Below, one piece after another: positions 44,437 through 52,048 of a DNA stretch of 64,000 nt. The notes beneath the pieces were generated by a model. That model made no database searches. It saw only the letters and a list, made by a program, of their open reading frames with translations, and had not been told where the DNA came from. Source of the DNA: Yoonia vestfoldensis (GTDB taxonomy: Bacteria > Pseudomonadota > Alphaproteobacteria > Rhodobacterales > Rhodobacteraceae); NCBI RefSeq assembly GCF_002158905.1, contig NZ_CP021431.1, positions 3,772,951 through 3,836,950 of the forward strand, written 5' to 3'. How positions within the stretch are numbered: position 1 is the stretch's first letter; every line of letters begins with the position of its first letter. The position numbers and the translations under genes are program-made.

Positions 44437-45170
44437 TGGTCATTTCATCAAAATTGAAACTTATCCTGATTGCCATAATTGTTCCTTTGGTCGCAGGCTG
44501 CTCGGATGGAGCATATCGCTCTTTTGAGACCGTAAGCTATGACCATTGGGGCGTGCAGGGCCGGTTCAAAACGAGGGATTTTGTTTTCCAGAATGTCACG
44601 CAGTCAGATCTTGTCACGCTGCTGTCAGGGAAGACCTTTGTCGGCTATCAAGAAAGTGATGGACTGGGTAGAGGGTATGGTGCTCTTACAGTTGAGTTTT
44701 ATGATCCATCAGGTGAGTTAGCATATTGTATTGTGAGCTATAAAACTGGAAAGCCTGTTCGTGGCGATGCATTTGCTATGAAGCGGTGGATCTCGACTAC
44801 TGCCAATAATCAAAATATCGGTTATCAATTGGCTGAAATGGAAGTCATCGAACTAGCCGGTCATTCAAGTTATGGCATTGTACAATACGATGGATCTCTA
44901 GGAAGGATAGCCAACATTGGCTATGAGAGCCCATTTATGCGTGATATTAGCAAAGGCCACCTTCAGAACGGCATCCCTGCAGCGGTCTATACTGCCTGCC
45001 CTGAATTCCCTTCAGCGGAAAGCCTTGGCACGTTCGTAAACCACAACCAGACCTCGTGGAACTACTTCGAGCTGGTGGAGCAGGATGCGGGCGACCGCGT
45101 GATCCGTCCTGATCTTGTCACGGAGTTCACACCGGTTCCGCTGAACCCTGCAGTGGCGGTGGCGCAATGA
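44436..45170 (+). CDS. Lipoprotein of the Hint module, copy A
   Basis: 244 residues. Lipobox ending at Cys22 (PLVAGCS). The mature protein has conserved ends (YRSFETVSYDHWGVQGRF; LVTLLSGKTFVGY; NQTSWNYFELVEQDAGDRVI) and a variable middle compared with copy B at 45421-46149. The start overlaps the Hint gene stop by one base (TAATG). No family is recognised. Its duplication together with the Hint C-terminus and its membrane anchoring suggest it works with the Hint protein or the pilus at the cell surface. Confidence 0.75.
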   Translation: MVISSKLKLILIAIIVPLVAGCSDGAYRSFETVSYDHWGVQGRFKTRDFVFQNVTQSDLVTLLSGKTFVGYQESDGLGRGYGALTVEFYDPSGELAYCIVSYKTGKPVRGDAFAMKRWISTTANNQNIGYQLAEMEVIELAGHSSYGIVQYDGSLGRIANIGYESPFMRDISKGHLQNGIPAAVYTACPEFPSAESLGTFVNHNQTSWNYFELVEQDAGDRVIRPDLVTEFTPVPLNPAVAVAQ

Positions 45171-45421
45171 CCGGCCACAGCAAAATAGTCGAAGATCATC
45201 CAGATGCCGAGTTCCTCGGTCTTGCCGACGGTCCAATTTACAACATCGGCACGGTGAACAACACGATGCTTTGCTCCGGTATTTTGTTTGCAGATCACCT
45301 CGAGATCGATCCTGAATTGGTCTCAGAGGCGCTGACGCTCACTGCGGTCGACGCTTTGGCGGAATTGAATACGCCGCCGCGCAAATCACTCCTCAAAACA
45401 CTGATGACGGGGTTTCTGTAA
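45167..45421 (+). CDS. Chimeric Hint C-terminal fragment without catalytic Cys
   Basis: 84 residues: MTGHSKI (the beginning of the gene now at 46146) fused to the last ~77 residues of a Hint domain (EDHPDAEFLGLADGPIYNIGTVNNTMLCSGILFADHLE). It lacks the N-terminal half with the nucleophile Cys and cannot self-cleave alone. It arose at the junction of the tandem duplication. The frame has stayed open despite divergence. It could be a dead by-product, or a fragment that complements or blocks a split Hint domain; the second option is speculation. Confidence 0.6.
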   Translation: MTGHSKIVEDHPDAEFLGLADGPIYNIGTVNNTMLCSGILFADHLEIDPELVSEALTLTAVDALAELNTPPRKSLLKTLMTGFL

Positions 45422-46149
45422 TGGTTATTTTCTCAAAATTGAAACTGGTCCTGATTGGCATAATTGCCCCTTTGGTCGCAGGCTGCTCCGCTGGAACATA
45501 TCGCTCATTTGAGACCGTAGGCTATGACCATTGGGGCGTGCAGGGTAGGTTCGAAACGCGTGATATGGTTTTCCAGAATGTGACGCAGGAAAACCTTGTC
45601 ACCCTACTCTCTGGGAAGACCTTCGTTGGTTACGAAGAGAGCGATGGCCGTGGTGGTGCATATGGAGCTTTGACTGTCGAGCATTATGCCGCTGACGGTT
45701 CGTTTCAGGTTTGCAGGGTGAGCTATAAGGTTGGCAAATCGCTTGATGGCGCAGCGACAAAGCGCTGGATTTCTAGATCCGCCGACAATCACAACATTGG
45801 CTATAGGATTACAGAGTTAGAATTCATCGAAGTGAACGGCAGTTCGACTTATGGACTTGTCCAATACGATGCGTCCTTTGGTCGGTTAGCCTTCCTTGGG
45901 TACGATCGACCTGTGCTCAGGGACTATCGTAAGGGTCACCTCCAGAATGACGTCCCTGCGGCGGTCTATACTGCCTGCCCTGAATTCCCTGCGGCGGAAA
46001 ACCTTGGCACGGTCGTAAACAACAACCAGACGTCTTGGAACTACTTCGAGCTGGTGGAGCAGGACGCGGGGGACCGCGTGATCCGTCCTGATCTTGTCAC
46101 GGATTTCACACCGGTTCCGCTGAACCCTACAGTGGTGGTGGCGCAATGA
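45421..46149 (+). CDS. Lipoprotein of the Hint module, copy B
   Basis: 242 residues, paralogue of 44436-45170 with the same lipobox (PLVAGCS) and near-identical first ~70 and last ~60 residues, but with many changes between (for example VSYKVGKSLDG and YDASFGRLAFLGYDRPVLRDYRKG). Conserved ends with a changed middle suggest diversification of an exposed part or recombination. Coupled on both sides by overlaps (TAATG at the start, ATGA at the stop). Confidence 0.72.
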   Translation: MVIFSKLKLVLIGIIAPLVAGCSAGTYRSFETVGYDHWGVQGRFETRDMVFQNVTQENLVTLLSGKTFVGYEESDGRGGAYGALTVEHYAADGSFQVCRVSYKVGKSLDGAATKRWISRSADNHNIGYRITELEFIEVNGSSTYGLVQYDASFGRLAFLGYDRPVLRDYRKGHLQNDVPAAVYTACPEFPAAENLGTVVNNNQTSWNYFELVEQDAGDRVIRPDLVTDFTPVPLNPTVVVAQ

Positions 46150-46574
46150 CGGGTCACAGCAAGATACTTGATCCACACACCGGGGGCTTCGGGTTGCAAA
46201 CCCTCATCCCACTGGCGGACGGTCGTTTGGTTCCTGCAACGCAAATCATCACGGGCACCATGCTCGAAGGGAACCGGCTGGTCACCGAGACATACCGCTT
46301 TTGGATGCGCGAGGCGATTGAGTTCAACGGAGTTGTTTATAGTCCTGTGAATGCCCTGCAATGGCAGGGTGGTTTCAGACCTCTCATCGAAATCCTTAAC
46401 ATGGACCCCAATCATAAACGTCTTGGTCGGACGCAGATGATTTGTCTGGCGACAAACGATCATCGGATAGAGACGCCGATTGGTTTGATGGTGGATTTCT
46501 GGATTTCCAAAGAGCGCCGCGAGCGAATTCGCGCGATGACCGTCCAAAACCGTGCAGGTGACGTCCGTGACTGA
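46146..46574 (+). CDS. Hint-like protein lacking the catalytic cysteine
   Basis: 142 residues. It aligns by eye with the Hint domain of the 777-residue protein: GFGLQTLIPLADGRLVPATQI against CFVAGTLVTMADGSKKRIEL, then FWMREAIEFNGVVYSPVNALQWQGGFRPLIE against FLPALMYNLGGVHVSGSHLVAYQDRWIPVED, and QMICLATNDHRIETP against TMVCSGILFADHLEI. Gly replaces the nucleophile Cys, and there is no signal peptide. It is therefore a stand-alone, apparently non-cleaving Hint fold in the same operon. The similarity is my own alignment, not a database match. Confidence 0.6.
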   Translation: MTGHSKILDPHTGGFGLQTLIPLADGRLVPATQIITGTMLEGNRLVTETYRFWMREAIEFNGVVYSPVNALQWQGGFRPLIEILNMDPNHKRLGRTQMICLATNDHRIETPIGLMVDFWISKERRERIRAMTVQNRAGDVRD

Positions 46575-47022
46575 GTATCGTCACCAGCCATTGCGTAAGG
46601 CAGATGTTTTTGAATTGGTTTCGACCTGGGCATCTGACTGGTGGGCATTGGATGATGCGGGGGCAGTGCTCACGCCTGATGTGCTGCCCGATGAGGGAGT
46701 AATTACCTTTCTCGATGATGAACCTGTTGTCGTCAGCTTTATCTACGATGTCGCGTCATCAGCAATTTCACTTCATGCCTATTTGTTGGCCTCTCCCAGC
46801 CTCGACGCAGTCGCACGGGGGCAGGCGGTGCAAGCGCATATCCCCGCCGCCGTGATGCGGTCCGAGGAACTGGGCAACAGTTATCAGATGTGGATCTGCG
46901 ATCATCCCAAGCTGACCGCAAGCTTGCAGCGCGACCATGGCTTCCACGAAGGATTCACAAGCTGCGCAGCAGTCTATCGAACATCTGCCGGCGCGCAGCG
47001 CCTGGCAGCACTTGACCCGTGA
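46567..47022 (+). CDS. Hypothetical protein, possibly GNAT-like
   Basis: 151 residues from the GTG at 46567, overlapping the previous gene by 8 bases. The tail YQMWICDHPKLTASLQRDHGFHEGFTSCAAVYR resembles the end of acetyltransferase-like (GNAT) domains, but no acetyl-CoA loop is evident. An ATG at 46552 is also possible. It is expressed with the Hint module and the following secreted proteins. Function unknown. Confidence 0.55.
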   Translation: MTEYRHQPLRKADVFELVSTWASDWWALDDAGAVLTPDVLPDEGVITFLDDEPVVVSFIYDVASSAISLHAYLLASPSLDAVARGQAVQAHIPAAVMRSEELGNSYQMWICDHPKLTASLQRDHGFHEGFTSCAAVYRTSAGAQRLAALDP

Positions 47023-47033
47023 GGAGCACCATT

Positions 47034-47618
47034 TTGAAACGCGCTATTCTTTCAAGTTTTGTTGCATGTAGTTTCGTCTGTGCGTCGAGCGCTGCTGCGG
47101 AAACTCTGCCGTTTTCCGAACTGGTTGGTAATATATCTGAGAATGATTTGTTGCAGCTACCGCCAGACTTTTTCTACGTGTTGGATGCAAAAGCCGGGCT
47201 GGCTTGGGTTCTCAATCCCGAAACCGAGTTTGCTTTTTTGGCAGGGCTCACTGCTCATGATGGCGAAGTTCATGTATTGCGGAACGGTATTCCGGAATTT
47301 TCTTTCCCGGTGGATATGCCGGTGACTACGGTCACCTATGATGGGTTCCGTCCAGAGATGCTGCCAGCATCTCGACCGCTGCTTTCCAACTTAGATGGTA
47401 AAGTGACTGTGTCTGAGCTCGAAGGTGTTCTTCCGGCGGGCAGTAAATTTGGATCACAGTTTACGGTTCAGGCCCCAGATGGGCAGATGTTGATGTGGGC
47501 GCCGGAAGAGACCGGTTCCGGCATCATCGTGATCAATTTTGACAGTGATGAACGCCGCTACGTTCCAGTGGATGTCTTGCAAAATATACTAGCAGAAGGG
47601 CTTGGCCAAGATGAGTAA
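47034..47618 (+). CDS. Exported protein of the pilus operon, unknown
   Basis: 194 residues from the TTG at 47034. This start has GAGGAG 7 bases upstream; the GTG at 47019 lacks a site. Signal peptide (RAILSSFVACSFVCASSAAA). The mature part has no cysteines and no family I recognise (FYVLDAKAGLAWVLNPETEFAFLAG; KVTVSELEGVLPAGSKFG). Its position between the Hint module and the ATPase gene, where R64-type operons have pilP, makes a PilP-like periplasmic role possible but unproven. Confidence 0.6.
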   Translation: MKRAILSSFVACSFVCASSAAAETLPFSELVGNISENDLLQLPPDFFYVLDAKAGLAWVLNPETEFAFLAGLTAHDGEVHVLRNGIPEFSFPVDMPVTTVTYDGFRPEMLPASRPLLSNLDGKVTVSELEGVLPAGSKFGSQFTVQAPDGQMLMWAPEETGSGIIVINFDSDERRYVPVDVLQNILAEGLGQDE

Positions 47619-48789
47619 GTCTTGTTTTACGGGGGCTGCAATCCTGAGTGTTCTTGGCACCGGTGTGTTTGGGCAAAGTTTTGTCGAGTCTGGTCAAGTT
47701 GTAACGCGAGCGCCTGAGGCTGATCGAGCCGCTTTGCCTGTCGTATCTGAAACCGGTGTGAACGGGCGTCTTCCCGAGGGCCGTCAGCTGACTTGCCCTG
47801 CCGATCTGCTCACGCAGGCATACAGAGAAGCGACGACCGGTTTCCAAGCTGCGTCACAGTACGTGATTACGCTGGAAGTGTTGAACCTTTGCGCCGAACA
47901 CGATCGCATCTTCAAGGAAGTGGTTGAAGCCGAACGTCAGCTGATTGAATCGTATAACGCGTTGGAGATTGCAAAAGGGCAGGGCCGCCGCGCTGTTGTG
48001 ACAGCGAACGACGCAGGTAGGGTGACAGAGCCCGCAGAAGCCGGATCTTCGAGCGACGCAGAGACGACCGCCGCTGGTCAGTTCCTCGCGCAAGCTGCAC
48101 AATGTTTGACGTCGCAGAGCAACGATCTTTCACTTGATCGGAAAATGACCGTTGCGGTCCCCTTCAGCGCGGATGGAAAGATTGCGGGCGAGATCGCGCT
48201 GGTTGCAGTTGGTGACGGCGATGTGGATGTGGCTCAGGCAGAGTTTGTGCTTGCGGAGCAAGCCATCCTGACTTGTGGCACCGGCGGTTACGAGATCAAT
48301 GGCCACGACTTTTCAGAACCTCTGAATGCTGAATTTAGTCTGAGCGATCTTTTCGCCCTGAAATTGTCGGCGCAGCAAGAGGCCGGGGTCGATGAGAATG
48401 GCTGCGCCATTCCGCGTCCTGCTGATGCTTATGAATTGGTCGGTCACCTCGCGGCCGCAGGCCGTCTGCCCTTGGCCGATCTGGCTTTGGTGGACTCGTT
48501 CGACCAAGCGACGGGCTGGTTTACACAGACGTATACAGCCCGTGCTGGCGAGGCCTTGCCAGGCGGTGTGAAGGTCCTAGCGGTCGATATCGCTGATTAT
48601 GACGATCCGGCAGATGTCACCGAAGTGACGCTGAGCGATTGCGCAGGGGAGCTCAACATCAAAGCGTCTGACAGAATGGCGCCCAGGGTCGTGCAATCGC
48701 CACGTCATATTGTGACGTTTCGGAACTTGCGGACAGGTGAGGTGACCGCGCCTCCTGAACCCATCATTATCCCGCAGCGGCACGAGTAA
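47611..48789 (+). CDS. Exported protein of the pilus operon, unknown
   Basis: 392 residues from the ATG at 47611, overlapping the previous gene by 8 bases. Signal peptide (KSCFTGAAILSVLGTGVFGQ). A central helical part with Cys pairs (RQLTCPADLL; LEVLNLCAEHD; AAQCLTSQS) could form disulfides. Later CGTGGYEIN and DENGCAIPR add more. No family is recognised. It lies just before the pilus ATPase gene and is probably a periplasmic or surface pilus accessory. Confidence 0.6.
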   Translation: MSKSCFTGAAILSVLGTGVFGQSFVESGQVVTRAPEADRAALPVVSETGVNGRLPEGRQLTCPADLLTQAYREATTGFQAASQYVITLEVLNLCAEHDRIFKEVVEAERQLIESYNALEIAKGQGRRAVVTANDAGRVTEPAEAGSSSDAETTAAGQFLAQAAQCLTSQSNDLSLDRKMTVAVPFSADGKIAGEIALVAVGDGDVDVAQAEFVLAEQAILTCGTGGYEINGHDFSEPLNAEFSLSDLFALKLSAQQEAGVDENGCAIPRPADAYELVGHLAAAGRLPLADLALVDSFDQATGWFTQTYTARAGEALPGGVKVLAVDIADYDDPADVTEVTLSDCAGELNIKASDRMAPRVVQSPRHIVTFRNLRTGEVTAPPEPIIIPQRHE

Positions 48790-48839
48790 ATTTTCACATG
48801 CCTGTGGCCTGAGGGTCTGGGCTCCCCGCGAGGAACACC

Positions 48840-50495
48840 ATGTTTTTCAACCGTAAAAAGGTAACGCCTGCCCGGAGTCTGTCTGCACCACAGCTGGACA
48901 ACGGCACGTATGATGTGGGGACGCAATATTTCCGGCAGCGTTGCGCGGTGCTGGCTGGTGGCGTGGTTTTGGTTGCCAAAGAGTTCAAGGCGGACCCGAA
49001 GGTCCTCTCCGAGCGCAGCACGCTGATTGCCCAAGGGCGGATACCGGAAGTATCGGATATCAACGTTGTCTCGCTCAATGAAGTTGCGGATGCTTACAAT
49101 GCGCGGGCACCGCGCTCGTCGGACAAGGTTGATACCACAGCTGTCAACAGTGCCGAGGTTCGCGAAACCATCGAGAGCTTGCTGGCCGATCTGGCCGCTG
49201 CGCGGACCAGTGATCTCGATATCATTCTGCGGGATTTTCACACCGACTTGCGCATGAAAGTCGGTGGTAAATGGCACGATATTCCGTACCAGTGGACGCG
49301 CGCAGACGGCAAAATCATGCTCGATGCATTGTTCAATGCGCGCGAAGAAGGGTCTGGTCAATCGACCCGCGAGATACGCTCGTTCCAGTCGTTTTCGATC
49401 ACATCCACTGACACGCTGCGTTTGCCGCATGGCGTTGTAAAGCTGCGTGGGGAGCGTGGCCCACACGAGACGGCCGCTGATGTCGGTGACCATCATACCT
49501 TTCGCTTCTTCTACAGTGAGGGTGACAAGAACACGAGTAGCCTGTCCGACTTGGGCCTTGATGAGGACATCATCGACGCGATTGATTGGATGTGTAGCCG
49601 CAAGGATGGTGGCTTCATTATTGGCGGTGCCACGGGTGACGGCAAATCCACGACATTGATCCGGGCTATCCAATTGTTGATTGGAAAAAAGCAGGGTCAC
49701 ACCAAGGTCGTGTCGATCGAAGATCCTGTGGAGATGCGGCTCGAACATCCGTCGGTGCTGCAAATCCCTGTATCATCGTCTGGTGATGGCGCGAACCGCG
49801 ATGAGGCCTATCGAAAAGCTCTGATGCACTTCAGCCGGTCAAATCCGGATGTCGGTTTGGTGTCAGAGATACGTGATGCGAGTGGTGGCAAGCAGGTTCT
49901 TCAATTCATCAGCTCCGGCCATACGGTGTTCACGACGATTCACGTTCTGAGCGCGAACGAAATCCTGTTTCGTTTGATATCGATGGGGATACCGCCATCT
50001 GAAGTGGCACGTCCTGGTCTGTTCAAGCTGTTGATGCAGCAAACGCTGGTTCAGTGCCTGTGTTCGGATTGTGCAGTCGCTTATGATGGCACCCAGACAT
50101 TGCCCGCATATCTGCGCGGGCTCGATCCTGCCAACTTGTCGCGTTTGCGGTTTCGGAATCCTGAAGGCTGCGCAAGCTGCTTGCGCGATTACGTGGGTGT
50201 AGGCCGGATTGCCTGGGCTGGATACGAGCGATTGCGTGCTGTTGGTGAGGTCATCGAGCCTGACAATACGTATTTGGGATTGGTGCGCGACCAGAACAGC
50301 GTGGGTGCTTTAGAGCATTGGCTCAAGCCAGAGAGCCGAGGTGGTCTTGGCGGACAGACGATCGGTCAGAAAGTGCGCCAGATGGTTTTGTTGGGACAAA
50401 TTGACCCCAACAACGTCGATTGGCTGGGCGGTGGTGAAGCATCCCGCCGGCCGCGTAAATTGCAAAATACCGTAGCCCTTAAGGAGCAGCGATGA
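48840..50495 (+). CDS. pilQ: Type IVb pilus assembly ATPase (PilQ/GspE family)
   Basis: 551 residues. N-terminal domain, then the GspE-type ATPase: Asp-box region HDIPYQWTRADGKIMLDALF, Walker A GGATGDGKST at about 262-271, VVSIEDPVEMRLEH, Walker B-like VGLVSEIRDA, HTVFTTIHVLSANEILFRL, and a four-cysteine zinc site (CLCSDC ... CASC). It drives pilin assembly from the cytoplasm. GAGGAACACC lies directly before the ATG and overlaps a degenerate copy of the parS-like palindrome (48821-48836, 14 of 16 bases). It overlaps the next gene by 4 bases. Confidence 0.92.
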   Translation: MFFNRKKVTPARSLSAPQLDNGTYDVGTQYFRQRCAVLAGGVVLVAKEFKADPKVLSERSTLIAQGRIPEVSDINVVSLNEVADAYNARAPRSSDKVDTTAVNSAEVRETIESLLADLAAARTSDLDIILRDFHTDLRMKVGGKWHDIPYQWTRADGKIMLDALFNAREEGSGQSTREIRSFQSFSITSTDTLRLPHGVVKLRGERGPHETAADVGDHHTFRFFYSEGDKNTSSLSDLGLDEDIIDAIDWMCSRKDGGFIIGGATGDGKSTTLIRAIQLLIGKKQGHTKVVSIEDPVEMRLEHPSVLQIPVSSSGDGANRDEAYRKALMHFSRSNPDVGLVSEIRDASGGKQVLQFISSGHTVFTTIHVLSANEILFRLISMGIPPSEVARPGLFKLLMQQTLVQCLCSDCAVAYDGTQTLPAYLRGLDPANLSRLRFRNPEGCASCLRDYVGVGRIAWAGYERLRAVGEVIEPDNTYLGLVRDQNSVGALEHWLKPESRGGLGGQTIGQKVRQMVLLGQIDPNNVDWLGGGEASRRPRKLQNTVALKEQR

Positions 50496-50674
50496 GCGAT
50501 GTCTTGCAGTTTTACAAGGATGCGAAGTGCAGCAGCTATTGGCTGCGCCAAGCTATTTCTGACCTTGAGAAGCGTGATCCGCTCGATGCGCTGTGTGACG
50601 CGGAAAAGCTTGTGGCCGCCATGCACGAACGCTGGTTTGCGGCCGTGAAGGATAAGGATGGCACCAATGGGTGA
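50492..50674 (+). CDS. Small protein coupled to pilQ
   Basis: 60 residues: MSDVLQFYKDAKCSSYWL and RDPLDALCDAEKLVAAMHERW. Start ATGA overlaps the pilQ stop, and AAGGAG precedes it, so it is translated with pilQ. Helical, without signal peptide or known family. A cytoplasmic helper of the ATPase is conceivable. Confidence 0.6.
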   Translation: MSDVLQFYKDAKCSSYWLRQAISDLEKRDPLDALCDAEKLVAAMHERWFAAVKDKDGTNG

Positions 50675-50686
50675 AAGAGTTCTCTG

Positions 50687-50911
50687 TCAGCCTAGCCCTA
50701 GTCCGTCACGTAAGAGTGCATTTGCACGTGTTTGCCAACCGGGGCCGTCAGCCTTGAGTTTGTCCAGTACGTCAGGGTCAAGCATCATAGATATCCGGCG
50801 TTTACGGGCATCGGATGGCAATGGTGGTCGACCTCTTTTGAAGCGGTGCGCGTCTTCGATCGTCAGTTCACGGACTTCACCATCGCTGTCAGTCATTGGC
50901 TTTGATTGCAT
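50687..50911 (-). CDS. brnA: BrnA-type antitoxin
   Basis: 74 residues from the ATG at 50911, with AAAGGAAAAC in front. C-terminal RHH-like segment KRGRPPLPSDARKRRISMMLDPDVLDKLKADGPGWQTRANALLRDGLG is the BrnA signature (K-x-x-R-P-x-x ... LDPDVLDKLKA-x-G-x-GWQTRxNALLR). It overlaps the toxin gene by 23 bases. BrnA binds BrnT and represses the pair. Confidence 0.9.
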   Translation of the reverse strand: MQSKPMTDSDGEVRELTIEDAHRFKRGRPPLPSDARKRRISMMLDPDVLDKLKADGPGWQTRANALLRDGLGLG

Positions 50912-51167
50912 CGTATGTTTTCCTTTCTCTCGTGTTTCCCTTTCGCAGGGATATAACGCGCAACCTGTTATTTCTGATTGTATAGGCGACGCAGACGAAG
51001 TCCTGCCCGATGTAGCCAAAAACAATATAGCGCGTTTCCCCATAATCAGCTCGGCTGTCTTGGGCGTAGATAGCGCCATCCCAATCGAGATTCCTTACGC
51101 TTTCAAAATCAAGTCCACGCTCCGCAAGGGTTTTGGCGCGCTTTGCGGCATCATACTCGATCTTCAT
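50889..51167 (-). CDS. brnT: BrnT-type toxin
   Basis: 92 residues. MKIEYDAAKRAKTLAERGLDF, DSRADYGETRYIVFGYIG and LRVISLRKGNTRERKTYD match BrnT, a ribonuclease-like toxin with the conserved R-x-I-S-x-R-x-A/G-N-x-x-E-R tail. It reads opposite to the pilus operon and splits it between pilQ and pilR, so it may be an inserted addiction cassette or a late arrival. The pair has its own promoter at its upstream side (near 51168-51200). Confidence 0.9.
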   Translation of the reverse strand: MKIEYDAAKRAKTLAERGLDFESVRNLDWDGAIYAQDSRADYGETRYIVFGYIGQDFVCVAYTIRNNRLRVISLRKGNTRERKTYDAIKAND

Positions 51168-51355
51168 GTACTTAATGTATGCATAGAAAATAGCCTTGTC
51201 AACTTCGGACGACCTCTGCGAGCCCGCCTTTGTGAAAGGACTGCTCTATGCTGAATCTTGCGCGACAAATCAAATCCTCCAAAGGTCAAGCAGGCCTGCG
51301 CGGTAAAAGCTTCCGGCAGCTTGCTCAGTCGGTTGTACCGCCATGAAACCTGGAC

Positions 51356-52048
51356 ATGGCGAAAGCGATGTTCACGGCGAAGGATCGTGCGGCTGCGTGG
51401 GATTTGATTGCTGACCTTCTGGATAGCGGGCTGGATGACGTGCGCGCGATCGGTCTTGCGGCTGACATGTTCAAACACCGTGGCAATCGTGCTGCTGCGA
51501 TGGTGCTGGGGTATTTACGGGCATCGTTTGCGGCTGGTGATTTCGAGGACCGTATGGCTTCGGTGACGAAGGGGGCAGAGGCCCTTGTTTTCTCGAACGC
51601 GGGTCGTGTGACCGGTGCGGTCGTATATCGCGGTGCGGCGCGTGTTTTGCGTAACCAGAGGGCTATTCGTGATGCTGTTGTTGATGCGACCGCGAAGCCA
51701 GCCGCCCTTTCGCTCGTACTTATTGCGCTTCTGGTGCTGATGGGCTTGCGGATGTTCCCGACGTTTGAGGAACTCTTGCCTCGTGATGACTGGCCGCAGA
51801 TCACAAAGACGGTGGCCGCGATTTCCGACTTCCTGATTTCTGGCGGCGTCTGGGCTGCGGGTGGATTTGCGGCTTTCGTCGTTGCTATTGCAATCTCGCT
51901 GCCACTTTTAGCTGCGGTTGATGGTCCGTTTCGGCATATCCGCGCGTCCCTGGACCGTTTTCCACCATGGTCGTTTTACCGTTTACAAACGGGCGCTGCA
52001 TTTTCGTTTGCGGTTGTGGAGATCGGACGGGCAGGTGGTACGCTTCTG
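51356..52048 (+). pseudogene. pilR: Type IVb pilus platform protein PilR, 5' part (split by IS)
   Basis: 231 codons of a GspF-type inner-membrane protein (AWDLIADLLDSGLDDVRAIGLAADMFKHRG; ALSLVLIALLVLMGLRMFP; GFAAFVVAIAISLPLLAAVDG), ending at ...GGTLL where the IS110-family element begins. Joining 52048 to 53622 restores one frame (GGTLLRHLNISTLDKMATYGSLYT) of 351 residues, the usual size. As it stands the product would be stopped by the IS within one codon. The start at 51356 lies after a gap of 188 bases behind the BrnTA genes. Confidence 0.85.

Larger units (their letters stand above)
44203..46166 (+). repeat. Tandem duplication of Hint C-terminus plus lipoprotein
   Basis: Copy A 44203-45187 (985 bp) and copy B 45188-46166 (979 bp, six bases shorter inside the lipoprotein) repeat the same order: last ~78 codons of the Hint domain, a complete lipoprotein gene and the first seven codons (MTGHSKI) of the following gene. 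The junction at 45187 creates the short chimeric gene 45167-45421. Both copies have diverged (about 11 of the ~72 aligned Hint residues differ, and the lipoprotein middles differ strongly) yet remain open, so the event is not recent. Confidence 0.85.

Noticed and set aside
48821..48836. Fourth, degenerate copy of the parS-like palindrome before pilQ (GCTCCCCGCGAGGAAC)
   Set aside because: Two mismatches break the symmetry, and the right half coincides with the ribosome site of pilQ; may be chance.
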